DNA of 64,000 nt from Trebonia sp964581815 (lineage in GTDB: Bacteria; Actinomycetota; Actinomycetes; Streptosporangiales; Streptosporangiaceae). Position 1 is the stretch's first letter; every line of letters begins with the position of its first letter. The stretch covers positions 62,001 through 126,000 of the forward strand of contig CAZORE010000005.1 of the NCBI GenBank assembly GCA_964581815.1, in the 5' to 3' direction. Below are positions 17,418-26,126 of the stretch, in pieces. Below the pieces are notes generated by a model. That model saw nothing but the letters and a program-made list of their open reading frames with translations. It was not told where the DNA came from and did no database searches. The position numbers and the translations under genes were made by a program.

Positions 17418-18022
17418 CCACGATCAGCCTGCCGCGGGCGGCGCGCCGGACGGCGGGCCTGGCCATGCGGCACAAGGTGATCACCGGCAGCATCGCGTTG
17501 TTCATCGCGGCCGTGATCGCGGTGAGCCTGCTGACAAGCGGAACCGCCACGACGCCGGACGGATCCGCGGCGACGTCGACCGGAGCCGCCGGGCTGCCCA
17601 ACGGAACGATCGCCGCCGGGTTCACCCTGGGCGCCCTCGGCAAGCCGGGTCAGCGGGTCTCGCTGAGCCAATATCACGGCAAGCCGGTCATCATCAACTT
17701 CTGGGCCTCCTGGTGCGCGCCGTGCCAGCAGGAGACCCCGCTGCTCGCCAGCTGGTACAAGCAGCAGAACGGGCACGTGGTACTGCTCGGGCTTGACGAG
17801 AACGACATCGCGGCGGACGCGATCAAGTTCGCCGACGCCAAGGGCGTCAGTTACCCGATCGGGTTCGACCCCAACGTGACCGTCGCGCCGGCCTACAACG
17901 TCGACGGCCTGCCGCAGACGTTCTTCCTCAACGCCGAGCACCGCATCGTGGACCACGTCCTCGGCGCGGTGACCAGGGCCGAGCTCGCCAAGGGCCTGCG
18001 CCTGATGAACGCGGCCTCATGA
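17414..18022 (+). CDS. TlpA/ResA-like membrane-anchored thioredoxin
   Basis: A 202-residue thiol-disulfide oxidoreductase. One N-terminal helix (about 20-42) anchors it outside the membrane; the thioredoxin fold follows with the active site FWASWCAPCQQE and the cis-Pro region VDGLPQTFFL. Relatives reduce apocytochrome c or CuA cysteines during oxidase maturation. Sharing an operon with a two-component system beside the oxidase genes fits a role in loading copper into the CuA or cupredoxin proteins (inference). ATGA overlap with the kinase. Confidence 0.9.
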   Translation: MTTISLPRAARRTAGLAMRHKVITGSIALFIAAVIAVSLLTSGTATTPDGSAATSTGAAGLPNGTIAAGFTLGALGKPGQRVSLSQYHGKPVIINFWASWCAPCQQETPLLASWYKQQNGHVVLLGLDENDIAADAIKFADAKGVSYPIGFDPNVTVAPAYNVDGLPQTFFLNAEHRIVDHVLGAVTRAELAKGLRLMNAAS

Positions 18023-18037
18023 AAGGGTGACCTGCTC

Positions 18038-18664
18038 ATGACAACCCCCACGCAGACGCAGCCACCGTTCATACCGATGCGGCGGTCCGGCTGGGCCACC
18101 CGGCGCACCCCCGTGTGGGTCTTCGCCTTCCTCGCCGTTGCGGTGGCTGGCGTGGTCCTGGTCTCCCTGTCGCACAAGCCGTCCCAGTCGCAGCGGGCCA
18201 GCGACCTCGCCGCGTACTTCGGCGACGTGAAGGGCGGCATCGGATCCTGCGCGGCCGGGCTGCGCGACTCGGAGAACGCCTACGGGCAGGTTCTCGGCGG
18301 CGACACGGCGGACGCCAGTACCGCGCGAGCCATCTTCACCTACGGCGCCAACAACTGCACCCTGGCGGGCAACCAGGCGCTCACCGACTTCGCCGGCTAC
18401 CAGGTCACCGAGTCGCTGGCCAGCTACAACCTGGACACCGCGGACAACGACGTCATTACCTGGTCCTTCGACTCCACGGCCGTGCAGCAGGACATGACGG
18501 CGGTACTCGGGGCGGCCACGCCGGCGGCCCGGTCAACCGCGCAGGCGACGCTCAAGACGGCTATCGCGAAGCTCGACGCGCAGCGAGCCGCCGTCGACGC
18601 GATCTGGACCGCGGCGCAGAAGGCGGCAGGCGGAGGAACGGCGATCCCAGCGCTTCCCGCCTAA
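18038..18664 (+). CDS. Membrane-anchored protein of unknown function
   Basis: A 208-residue protein with a short cytoplasmic N-terminus, one helix (about 28-46) and an exported helical domain. That domain holds two Cys (GIGSCAAGL, NNCTLAG) that could form a disulfide. The sequence AKLDAQRAAVDAIWTAAQKAAGG near the end is amphipathic. I do not recognise the family. It lies 15 bp after the TlpA-like gene with a GGGTGA ribosome site and is presumably part of the same operon; a disulfide would make it a plausible TlpA substrate. Confidence 0.75.
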   Translation: MTTPTQTQPPFIPMRRSGWATRRTPVWVFAFLAVAVAGVVLVSLSHKPSQSQRASDLAAYFGDVKGGIGSCAAGLRDSENAYGQVLGGDTADASTARAIFTYGANNCTLAGNQALTDFAGYQVTESLASYNLDTADNDVITWSFDSTAVQQDMTAVLGAATPAARSTAQATLKTAIAKLDAQRAAVDAIWTAAQKAAGGGTAIPALPA

Positions 18665-18726
18665 AGTGGTAATCCTGCTGGTCACAGTAGGAATGACCGC
18701 ATCTTGGAGCGGGAAAAATCCGGAAC

Positions 18727-19947
18727 GTGAGGCCAATTGAGGCAGGGCCGCGCGGCCGGATGCTCATTCCGGTGCTTGTGGCCGTGCTCGGCACGGCGCT
18801 CGGCGCGGGCGGCATTGTGCTGCTGCGCCCGTTCGCGCAGGCGCCCTCGCCGCAGCGAACCGCCACGTTCAGGCGCGACGGCGAGGCCCTCCGGCGACCG
18901 CTGTCGGATGCCGCCATCCGCGCCCGCATCGAGCCGAGCGTGGTCGACGTCACCGCGACGCTGACATACGACGATGAGACCGCCTCGGGAACCGGGTTCG
19001 TCGTCGACCCCGCCACGGAGTTCATCCTCACCAACAATCACGTGGTCAGGGACGCGACCTCGGTCGTCGTCACGGTGCCGTCGACCGGGCGGACCTACGC
19101 GGCCCGCATCGTGGGCGTGGACGTGGCCGCTGACATCGCCGTCCTCGCGATCAGGCCAGCGACCAGGCTGGCCGGCGCCCCGATCGGCGACTCGGCTGAC
19201 GTCGGCGTGGGCATGCCGGTCATCTCATTCGGTAACCAGGCGGGCGCCGGCGGCTCGCCCGCGGTCGCGCCCGGTGAGATCAGCGGCACCGGCCGGACGA
19301 TCCAGGCGGACGACGGCGCTTCTGGGTTCACGGAGACACTGCACGACATGCTCGCCACCACCGCCGGGATCGAGCCGGGCGACTCGGGCGGCCCGCTCGC
19401 CGACTCGGCGGGGAGCGTGATTGGCGTTGACACGGCCGCGGGCACGAGCGGGACGGCTACCGGTTACGCGATCCCGATCAACACCGCGATCGCCGTGGAG
19501 CGGCAGATCGCCGCCGGGCGGCCGGGCCCGGGCATCAGCCTCGGCGTCGGCGGCTTCCTCGGGGCCATCGTCGGGCCGGGCACGTCGTCGTCCCCCGCCG
19601 AGCAGCGGGCGGCGGAACTTGGCGGCGGAACGGCCGCGGCGCCCCGTGCTGCCCCGTCGTCCTGCGTGAGCACGCGCGACGGCGCCGCGGTGCCCGCGTC
19701 GATCGCGCCCGCCCGCGCCGGCGCGCTGGTGATCGGCGTGCTGTGCGGCACGCCTGCCGCGATCGCCGGGATCGCCGCGGGTGACGTGATCACCGCCGCG
19801 AACGGGCGGCGGGTGGCCTCCTCAGAAGCGCTGTCGGCGATCGTCGGCGGCGGCCGGCCGGGCAGCATGATGTCGGTCACCTGGGTCAGCACCAGGGGGA
19901 TCTCGCGGACCTCGCGGATGACGCTGAGCCCCGCCCCGGCCATCTAG
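18727..19947 (+). CDS. S1C serine protease with PDZ domain (HtrA-like)
   Basis: A 406-residue membrane-anchored protease. One helix (about 12-32) is followed by a trypsin-like domain with the catalytic triad His in LTNNHVV, Asp in AADIAVLAI and Ser in PGDSGGPL, then a PDZ domain (about 335-400) with the carboxylate loop region GVLCGTPAA. Such proteases degrade or sense damaged extracytoplasmic proteins. It is paralogous to the protease that follows: both share the layout, NNHV and DSGGPL blocks and an Ile-rich PDZ. The GTG start at 18727 has weak GGGA ahead; ATG 18760 is an alternative. A G-rich, Ser-poor linker separates protease and PDZ. Confidence 0.92.
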   Translation: MRPIEAGPRGRMLIPVLVAVLGTALGAGGIVLLRPFAQAPSPQRTATFRRDGEALRRPLSDAAIRARIEPSVVDVTATLTYDDETASGTGFVVDPATEFILTNNHVVRDATSVVVTVPSTGRTYAARIVGVDVAADIAVLAIRPATRLAGAPIGDSADVGVGMPVISFGNQAGAGGSPAVAPGEISGTGRTIQADDGASGFTETLHDMLATTAGIEPGDSGGPLADSAGSVIGVDTAAGTSGTATGYAIPINTAIAVERQIAAGRPGPGISLGVGGFLGAIVGPGTSSSPAEQRAAELGGGTAAAPRAAPSSCVSTRDGAAVPASIAPARAGALVIGVLCGTPAAIAGIAAGDVITAANGRRVASSEALSAIVGGGRPGSMMSVTWVSTRGISRTSRMTLSPAPAI

Positions 19948-20157
19948 CAGCGGGTACGATGACGTGCGGCCACAATCCTTAGCGTGCCTTCAGCTTTCTT
20001 TCAGGTCCTGAACGCTTACTAGAGAGGCGAACGCTTTTCTTGCCCTGCGCCCGCGGGGAGACCGAGTCTGGATCGTCAAGGAAAGAGTCCGCTGAGTTGT
20101 CGGCCGGCAGGCCGCCGACGAGTGGATGCTTACGCTGTCTGGGTGAAGGCGAGATAC

Positions 20158-21780
20158 ATGCACGACGACGAAAGTGGTAGCGCACAGCGAGGCGGCTGGC
20201 AGCCACCGGAGTACGTGAGCCCTTGGATTCCGGCCTCCGGTCCCGAGGACCAGGACGCGGGCCGTGAGTCTGCCAGCGGTGCGCCGTCAAGCGGCGAGGA
20301 CGACCACCCCACCATCGCCTTCGGCGGCACCCCGGCCTACGGGCCCGCCGGGTACCCGCCGCCCGGCTACGCCCCGCCCGGCTACGTTCCGGCCGACTAC
20401 GGGCAGCCAGGCTACGGGCAGCCAGGCTACGGGCAGGCCGGATTCAGCCAGCCCGGGTACGGACAGCAGCCTGGCTACGGCCAGTACCCGTGGGGCGGCT
20501 ACGGCGCGCCGCCACCGCCGCCGCGGTCCGGTTTCGGCCGGGCGATGGCCTACCTGGCCGTCGCCGTGCTCGCGGCGGCCGCGGGCGCGGGCGCCGCGGT
20601 CGCGCTCAACCACTCGGGCAGCGCGCCCTCCGCGACCTCACCGCTCGGCGGGTCCGGGGCGCAGTCCAACCCCTTCGGCGGCGAAGGCAACGGCGGCGGC
20701 ACCCCGTTCCCGCTGCCGACCAGCGGCAGCGGGAACGCCCCGAGCCAGGGCGGGTCCAGCCAGGGCGGAACGAGCGGCGGCACCGGGCCGCTTGATGCCA
20801 GCGCGCTCGCCGCCAAGGTCGACCCGGGCATCGTGGACATCACCTCGGCCCTCACCTACAGCAACGCCACGGCCGAGGGCACCGGCATCGTCCTGTCGTC
20901 AAGCGGCCTCGTGCTCACCAACAACCACGTCATCGACGAGGCGACCAGCGTTTCCGCCACCCTGGTGACCACGGGCAAGACCTACACCGCGCGGGTGGTC
21001 GGGTACGACTCCACCGATGACGTGGCGCTGCTCCAGCTCGTCGGCGCGTCCGGGCTCAAGCCCGTCACGCTGTCGGACTCGAGCAAGGCCAAGGTCGGCG
21101 AGGCGGTGCTCGCGCTCGGCAACGCCGGCGGCAAGGGCGGCCTGCCGTCGACCGCGCAGGGCACCATCCAGGCACTCAACCAGTCCATCAAGGCCAGCGA
21201 CAGCGACGCCGGCACCACCGAGCAGCTGTCCGGCATGATCGAGACCAATGCGCCTATCCAGGAAGGCGACTCCGGCGGCCCGCTGGTCAACGGCGATGGC
21301 GCGGTGGTTGGCATGGACACCGCGGCCAACACCGCGGGGTTCGGCCCTGACTCCACCGCCACGACCGGTTTCGCGATCCCGATCAACACCGCGCTGTCCA
21401 TCGCCAACAAGATCGGCTCGGGCGAGGCTTCCTCGACCGTGCACATCGGCCTGGTCGGCTTCATGGGCGTCAACGTCGCCGACGCGTCAAGCGGGTGCTC
21501 CCAGGGCGGCGACGGCTTCGGCGGCTTCGGCGGCTTCAGCTCCCCGGTGAACTCCGGCGCGCTGATCTGCCAGGCCTACCGCGGCGCCCCGGCGTCGCAG
21601 GCGGGCCTGGCGGCCGGCGACGTGATCATCTCCGTCAACGGCACGACCGTCGGCTCGGCCAATGACCTGACCAACCTGACCGGGGCCTCGCACCCCGGCG
21701 AGCAGTTCGCCATCAAGTACGTCGACCAGTATGGCGCCAACCACTCCACCACGGTCACCCTCACCGGGTGGGCGAAGTAA
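20158..21780 (+). CDS. S1C serine protease with PDZ domain and Gly-Tyr-Gln-rich N-terminus (HtrA/DegP-like)
   Basis: A 540-residue membrane protease. The cytoplasmic N-terminus is about 125 residues long and rich in Pro, with GYGQPGYGQ-type repeats, then one helix (about 132-154) and a Gly/Ser-rich stalk. The protease domain has His in LTNNHVI, Asp in TDDVALLQL and Ser in EGDSGGPL, followed by a PDZ domain with AYRGAPASQAGLAAGD. Start ATG 20158 is preferred for AAGGCGAG just upstream; the frame is open to GTG 20122. The 210-bp gap before it contains GAACGCTT twice (20010, 20029), a possible promoter element. A strong hairpin follows. Confidence 0.93.
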   Translation: MHDDESGSAQRGGWQPPEYVSPWIPASGPEDQDAGRESASGAPSSGEDDHPTIAFGGTPAYGPAGYPPPGYAPPGYVPADYGQPGYGQPGYGQAGFSQPGYGQQPGYGQYPWGGYGAPPPPPRSGFGRAMAYLAVAVLAAAAGAGAAVALNHSGSAPSATSPLGGSGAQSNPFGGEGNGGGTPFPLPTSGSGNAPSQGGSSQGGTSGGTGPLDASALAAKVDPGIVDITSALTYSNATAEGTGIVLSSSGLVLTNNHVIDEATSVSATLVTTGKTYTARVVGYDSTDDVALLQLVGASGLKPVTLSDSSKAKVGEAVLALGNAGGKGGLPSTAQGTIQALNQSIKASDSDAGTTEQLSGMIETNAPIQEGDSGGPLVNGDGAVVGMDTAANTAGFGPDSTATTGFAIPINTALSIANKIGSGEASSTVHIGLVGFMGVNVADASSGCSQGGDGFGGFGGFSSPVNSGALICQAYRGAPASQAGLAAGDVIISVNGTTVGSANDLTNLTGASHPGEQFAIKYVDQYGANHSTTVTLTGWAK

Positions 21781-21795
21781 CCGCTACTTGAGCTG

Positions 21796-21833
21796 TGTCC
21801 TGTCGGGCCGAATCCTGTCGGCCCGACAGGACA
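21796..21833. terminator. Bidirectional hairpin terminator, 16-bp perfect stem
   Basis: TGTCCTGTCGGGCCGA (21796-21811) pairs perfectly with 21818-21833 across the loop ATCCTG. It lies between the converging protease and AbiEi-like genes, 15 and 26 bp from their stops. Confidence 0.85.
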
Positions 21834-21858
21834 GGCATGCACGACGCTCCCGGAAGCT

Positions 21859-22821
21859 CTAAGCCGCAGCAGGCAGCGTGACCACGGCTAGACGGGGCCG
21901 CACTATTCCAGACTTATAGGCATTTGCCGCTCTCCGCAGAAAGGCGTCCGGAGCGCTTCGAAGCTGTTGTGGCGTGACGTGTAGTGTCACGATGCCGTAC
22001 TGGCCGAGATCACTGTGCCTGGCCATGGTGCGCTCCCAGTCGTCGGGCGCCAAGTGCCACTGCCTTGAGTCGACCTCAATGGCCACCCCGGCATCCGGCC
22101 ACCAAGCGTCGGGACTCGCGATGAACGTCCCGTTTGGCAAGTAGAGCCGCGGATTGAACAGCGGCACCGGTAGGCGCGCCCTGACAATGAGGTCACGGAG
22201 CTCCGCCTCGGGCGCGGACCTGACGCCCGCGGTGACCTCGGCGATCACCTTGCGTAGCAGCGCACCGTTGGGCGTTCCACCGGTCCGCAGTTCATCGGCG
22301 AGCTGAGCGACGGCGCAGTGCCTGTTCTGCACGGCGTCCCCGACGAGAGCGCGCACCTCGCGCAGGTCGGTCAGCCATCGAGCCGTATCCGCGACGGCCC
22401 GGGCCGGGAAGACATAGCGTCGCGTCGACGGACCGTTAACCCACCTGAGCGGCAGGTAGGCGGTCCGGTGCAGGCGCACGCAGCTCGTGCTGGTGCGATG
22501 GCAACGCGCGGGGATCAGGATGTCGACAACATTATTGTCCACCCGTGGAACCTGCCGGAACTCGTAGTAGCGAAGCGCGGCAGCTCCGGTGATCATGGCA
22601 CGCGGGCCGGCGTGGAGCAGCGCAGCGGTCTCCCACTGCGCTTGGGTAGGCGCGCCAGGCAGCGTGAGGTAGACGCCCGGGAGCAGCGATCGCCAGGAGC
22701 CGCCGTCCCTGAGCCGGTAAACGATGGCGTGACGGCTAAGCCCGGCCTGCAGGGCCTGGGCGCGAGTCACCACCCAATCCTGTCGCCGGATCAGCTCTTG
22801 AAGCGCGAGAGGCTCCGCCAT
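21859..22821 (-). CDS. AbiEi-like N-terminal domain / PD-(D/E)XK (DUF559-like) protein
   Basis: A 320-residue protein with the layout common in actinobacteria. The N-terminal winged-helix, like that of AbiEi antitoxins, is about 5-60 (LIRRQDWVVTRAQAL, SRHAIVYRLRDGGSWRSLLPGVY). A middle segment follows, and the C-terminus resembles Vsr/DUF559 nucleases (WWPDAGVAIEVDSRQWH, where Asp, Glu-Val-Asp and the trailing His/Trp fit a PD-(D/E)XK core). No toxin gene (AbiEii) is adjacent, so a working toxin-antitoxin pair is unlikely. Its role is unknown; DNA binding or cleavage is inferred. Start ATG 22821 is chosen because the frame is open far upstream (to 22980) but that extension looks non-coding. 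Confidence 0.8.
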   Translation of the reverse strand: MAEPLALQELIRRQDWVVTRAQALQAGLSRHAIVYRLRDGGSWRSLLPGVYLTLPGAPTQAQWETAALLHAGPRAMITGAAALRYYEFRQVPRVDNNVVDILIPARCHRTSTSCVRLHRTAYLPLRWVNGPSTRRYVFPARAVADTARWLTDLREVRALVGDAVQNRHCAVAQLADELRTGGTPNGALLRKVIAEVTAGVRSAPEAELRDLIVRARLPVPLFNPRLYLPNGTFIASPDAWWPDAGVAIEVDSRQWHLAPDDWERTMARHSDLGQYGIVTLHVTPQQLRSAPDAFLRRAANAYKSGIVRPRLAVVTLPAAA

Positions 22822-22884
22822 AGCAGCAGAATGCGCGCACCCTCTGACATTCAGTAACCTTGCTGTGTCCCCGGTCCGTCCCCG

Positions 22885-22922
22885 TGTGGGTTTTGGCCGG
22901 CTATGGCCGGCCAAAACCCACA
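22885..22922. terminator. Hairpin terminator for dapE, 17-bp perfect stem
   Basis: TGTGGGTTTTGGCCGGC (22885-22901) pairs perfectly with 22906-22922 across a 4-base loop. It lies 75 bp past the dapE stop and just upstream of the AbiEi-like gene, so it would separate the two minus-strand units. Each stem arm contains a T4 or A4 run. Confidence 0.8.
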
Positions 22923-22996
22923 TGCGGAAACGCCTCGGGGCGGCGGGTACCCCCCATGCAGTCCGGTAGCCGCAAATCACCCGGCGGAAGGAAGTT

Positions 22997-24082
22997 CTAG
23001 CTGGAGAGCCAGCTGCGCAGGGCCTGTTCGGCCGCCACGATGGGCTCGGCGTCCACGTACTCGCCGGGGGTGTGCGCTATCTCCGGGATGCCCGGGCCGT
23101 AGTTGACGGCCGGGATGCCGAGTTCCGCGAACCGCGCCACGTCGGTCCAGCCGAGCTTGGCCCGCGGGGTGCCGCCCACCGCCCGGACGAAATCGGCGGC
23201 CGGGCCCGATGTCAGGCCGGGCCGGGCGCCGGTGGCGTTGTCAAGGAACGTCACCTCCCAGACAGCGAAGAGGTCGCGGATGTACGCCTCCGCCTCCTCC
23301 GGTGACCGGTCAGGCGCATATCGGTAGTTCACTGTGACCACGCACTCGTCGGGTACCACGTTGCCCGCAACGCCGCCGGAGACCTCGACCGCGTTGAGGC
23401 CCTCGTGGAATTGCAGGCCGTCGACCACGGGCTGGCGCGGCACCCAGGCGCGCAGCACGTCCAGGATCGCGCCCGCCTCGTGGATCGCGTTCCGCCCCAT
23501 CCAGGAGCGTGCCGTGTGCGCCCGTGCGCCCCGGGCCGTGACCGCCGCGCGAAGCGTGCCCTGGCAGCCGCCCTCGACCACGCCGCCGCTCGGCTCGAGC
23601 AGCACGGCGAAATCGGCGCCGAGCAGCTCCGGGGCCGCGCGCGACAGCAGGAACAGGCCGTTGCGGGCGGTGTCGACTTCCTCGCACTCGTAGAACACGT
23701 ACGTCACGTCGCGGTTCGGCTCGGCCATCGTGGCCGCGAGCCGCAGCTGGACCGCCACCCCCGCCTTCATGTCTGAGGTTCCGACCCCGGTGAGCCGCTT
23801 ACGTTCGGCATCCCACCACGACGGGAAGTTGCCGGCGTGCGGCACCGTGTCGAGGTGGCCCGCCAGCACCACCCTTTCTCTGTTGCCGCGCCCCGCCGAG
23901 CCGAGCCCGGTGCGCGCGACCAGCGTGTTGCCGTGCCTGGTCACCGCCAGGTGCGGCAGGCGGCGCAGCGCGCGCTCGATCGCGTCCGCCAGGGGACCCT
24001 CGTCGCCGCTGACCGAGGCGATGTCGACCAGGGCGGCGGTGAGTGCGGGGCCGTCGGCGTGCAGGTCAAGGTCGTGGTCCAC
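22997..24082 (-). CDS. dapE: Succinyl-diaminopimelate desuccinylase (M20 metallopeptidase family)
   Basis: A 361-residue zinc hydrolase that releases succinate from N-succinyl-LL-diaminopimelate in lysine and peptidoglycan-precursor synthesis. The first metal motif is LAGHLDTVPHAGNFP, the second VGTSDMKAGVAV (bridging Asp), and the catalytic Glu with its neighbour is in FYECEEVD. A dimerisation domain sits at about 180-290. Length and motif wording match the actinobacterial DapE type rather than generic M20 peptidases. Start GTG 24082. It lies 24 bp downstream of the LysR-type gene on the same strand, but a functional link is not obvious. Confidence 0.9.
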   Translation of the reverse strand: MDHDLDLHADGPALTAALVDIASVSGDEGPLADAIERALRRLPHLAVTRHGNTLVARTGLGSAGRGNRERVVLAGHLDTVPHAGNFPSWWDAERKRLTGVGTSDMKAGVAVQLRLAATMAEPNRDVTYVFYECEEVDTARNGLFLLSRAAPELLGADFAVLLEPSGGVVEGGCQGTLRAAVTARGARAHTARSWMGRNAIHEAGAILDVLRAWVPRQPVVDGLQFHEGLNAVEVSGGVAGNVVPDECVVTVNYRYAPDRSPEEAEAYIRDLFAVWEVTFLDNATGARPGLTSGPAADFVRAVGGTPRAKLGWTDVARFAELGIPAVNYGPGIPEIAHTPGEYVDAEPIVAAEQALRSWLSS

Positions 24083-24106
24083 CCGACCAAGCTACCGTGC
24101 CCGCAC

Positions 24107-25066
24107 CTATAGGTCGGGAGACCCTACGGAAGACTGCCGGGCCATCGCGCGCGCCGCGCCGCGCAGCGCGGCGACGATCACCGCGACGGACGGGCGGATC
24201 ACCGTCGCCGTGCGCGCCACCGCGAACACGTCCCTGGCCAGGTCGAGGCCCGCCGGCAGCTCACGGACCACCACCCGCTTCTCGTAGGCGCCGACGGCGA
24301 GCCGCGGCATGATCGCGATGCCGAGGCCGCGGGCGACCAGGTTAGCGACCGTGCCGAGGCCCTCGAACTCCGAGGGGACTGGCGGGGTCAGCCCGACGGC
24401 GGCGAGCAGCCGGTCCGCCGCCTCCCGTGACGGCTCGCCGGCCGGCGCCGCCAGCCACGACTCGTTGCGCAGCGCCCGCAGGTCGACCGGCCGCTCCGGG
24501 TCGGCGGCCTGGTGGTCGCGGCCGACCACCAGGATGAGCGGGTCCCTGACCAGGTGGTAGTAGCTCAGCACGCCGGGCCCGGCGTCGGCCGCGTCCAGGT
24601 CGGCCGACATGCGTCCGGTCCAGTCGTCGACGATGGCCACCTCGACCTCGCCCGACCTGACCAGCTGCAGCCCCTCCGCCGGGTCGGCCTCCCGCAGCAG
24701 CAAGGTGAGGTGCTTGTGCTCCTTGAGGCTCCGCGCGAGCGCCGGGGCGAAGGCTACCGCGGCGGACGGGAACGCGGTCACCACGACGCGGCCGCTCGGC
24801 TGGGCGGCGTGCGCGGACAGGTCGGACTCCGCGGCCTCGACCATGGCGAGGATGCGCTCGGCGTGAATAGCCAGCCGCTTGCCCGCGTCGGTGAGGCCCG
24901 CGCTCCGCGCGGTCCGGTCGAGCAGCGGGGTGCCGGCCTCTTTCTCAAGCACCGCGAGCTGCTGCGAGACCGCGCTCGGGGTGTAGCCGAGTGCCTCGGC
25001 CGTCCGCGCGATCGAGCCCCGCGCCGCGAACTCGTGCAGCATGCGGAGCCTGCGGATATCAAGCAT
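24107..25066 (-). CDS. LysR-family transcriptional regulator
   Basis: A 319-residue regulator. The N-terminal HTH (about 1-60; LRMLHEFAARGSIARTAEAL, then TPSAVSQQLAVLEKEAG) is standard. The C-terminal two-lobed effector-binding domain (about 90-300) is Ala-rich with SGEVEVAIVDDW and RGLGIAIMPR blocks. The effector is unknown. ATG 25066 is preferred over the adjoining GTG 25069. Transcribed with dapE (24-bp gap) and 62 bp after the GDT1-family gene; whether all three share a transcript cannot be told from sequence. Confidence 0.93.
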   Translation of the reverse strand: MLDIRRLRMLHEFAARGSIARTAEALGYTPSAVSQQLAVLEKEAGTPLLDRTARSAGLTDAGKRLAIHAERILAMVEAAESDLSAHAAQPSGRVVVTAFPSAAVAFAPALARSLKEHKHLTLLLREADPAEGLQLVRSGEVEVAIVDDWTGRMSADLDAADAGPGVLSYYHLVRDPLILVVGRDHQAADPERPVDLRALRNESWLAAPAGEPSREAADRLLAAVGLTPPVPSEFEGLGTVANLVARGLGIAIMPRLAVGAYEKRVVVRELPAGLDLARDVFAVARTATVIRPSVAVIVAALRGAARAMARQSSVGSPDL

Positions 25067-25128
25067 CACAAAAGCTTATCCTGAATACGCGGCCTTGAGC
25101 GCTAGCCCTAATGCTCGGTTTTGCCCGG

Positions 25129-25719
25129 TCAGGTGGCGGCCGCAAAGGCGCTCGATGCCGCGAGAACGAGCATCACCACCGCGGCGCCCCTGGTCAGCCA
25201 CTGCATCGGGATCAGCTTGAGCAGGCGCCAGCCGACCGTGACGGCAATGCCCGCGGCCACCCACAGGCCCAGCGTGGCGCCGATGCCCACCGAGACCGGG
25301 TCGTGGAAGCGCGCGGCCAGGCTGACGGTAAGGAACTGGGTCAGGTCGCCGAACTCGGCCAGGAACACCACGGCGAACGCGGTGCCGAACACCGGCCAGA
25401 ACCCGCTGCGCGCGCCGTCCCGGCCGCTGTCGTCATCCTGCTCATCTTGCTTCTCCCCCTGCATCCTCCAGAGCAGGACAGCGCCCACCACGAATACGCC
25501 CGCCGCGCACGCCTCGATGACGTGGTGCGGAAGCAGGCTCAGCGCCCCGCCGGCCGCCACGGCGATGACCACCTGGGCGAGGAAGGCGGTGGCCGCGCCG
25601 CTGAACACGACGCTCGGGCGGTAGCGGCTCGACAGGATCAAGCACGCGAGGATCGTCTTGTCGGGCAATTCTGCGGGGAGCACGGCCACGAAGGTGGCGG
25701 CGGCTGCGGTCAGGCTCAC
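25129..25719 (-). CDS. TMEM165/GDT1-family (UPF0016) divalent cation transporter, probably Mn2+ exporter
   Basis: A 196-residue protein with six predicted helices arranged as two related halves. The two family motifs are variants: ELPDKT in helix 1 (consensus ExGDKT) and EFGDLTQ in helix 4. The loop between the halves is short, acidic and basic (QGEKQDEQDDDSG). Family members move Mn2+ or Ca2+ across membranes, and bacterial relatives behind yybP-ykoY riboswitches export manganese. Start GTG 25719 is chosen for the GGAG ahead of it and the immediate first helix; the frame is open to 25785. Controlled, by inference, by the riboswitch upstream. Confidence 0.88.
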   Translation of the reverse strand: MSLTAAAATFVAVLPAELPDKTILACLILSSRYRPSVVFSGAATAFLAQVVIAVAAGGALSLLPHHVIEACAAGVFVVGAVLLWRMQGEKQDEQDDDSGRDGARSGFWPVFGTAFAVVFLAEFGDLTQFLTVSLAARFHDPVSVGIGATLGLWVAAGIAVTVGWRLLKLIPMQWLTRGAAVVMLVLAASSAFAAAT

Positions 25720-25819
25720 GGGTCGGGGCTCCGTCGATCGGGCCGCCCCGGCTCGTCGCGTCTGGCTGACCCGATCCTCCAGCACGGCAGCACGTATGAC
25801 GCCACGGCAAACGTGACGT

Positions 25820-25950
25820 CAGCTGTCGGCCGAAAGTCTCACTCAGGCCGCATCGCGGCCCCCCGGGTACCGGGCACAGCTGGCTGGCGGACCAGCCACT
25901 GAGCCGCGATTGTCGGCATCCCGGCGACGGAGCTACTCCCCTTCGCGTGG
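25820..25950 (-). ncRNA. yybP-ykoY (manganese-sensing) riboswitch
   Basis: Read on the minus strand, the leader of the GDT1-family gene opens with AAGGGGAGTAGCTCCGTCGC, which contains the diagnostic GGGGAGTAGC, then CCGGGATGCCGAC. It ends with GAGTGAGACTTTCGGCCGAC, the second conserved strand of the fold. Spacing and order agree with the family, and family members gate Mn2+ exporters. A TAGAAT -10-like hexamer lies at 25955-25960, just ahead of the aptamer. The ends are approximate; about 100 nt separate it from the start codon. Confidence 0.75.
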
Positions 25951-25960
25951 GCTCATTCTA

Positions 25961-26126
25961 GCCCAAGAGCCGCAGGTCGTCGCGGGGAACTTTTGCGCTG
26001 GCAAAAGAAGCGGGAGGCCGGCCACCACCCCTAGCCGACCGCCCGCCTTCCGTTGCCGCCCGCTCGGAAGAGAACTTAGCCGACCGGGAGATCGCAGATT
26101 CCCTCTAATGAGGGATTTAATCGGCT
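25961..26126. other. Intergenic stretch with two small hairpins
   Basis: CTTTTGC-GCTG-GCAAAAG (25990-26007) and TCCCTC-TAAT-GAGGGA (26100-26115) are perfect inverted repeats. The second lies 11 bp past the Crp/Fnr stop on the minus strand and may end that transcript. No gene is seen. Confidence 0.5.

Noticed and set aside
21859..22821. A complete type IV toxin-antitoxin system
   Set aside because: Only the AbiEi-like N-terminal domain is present, fused to a nuclease-like end, and there is no AbiEii gene on either side.
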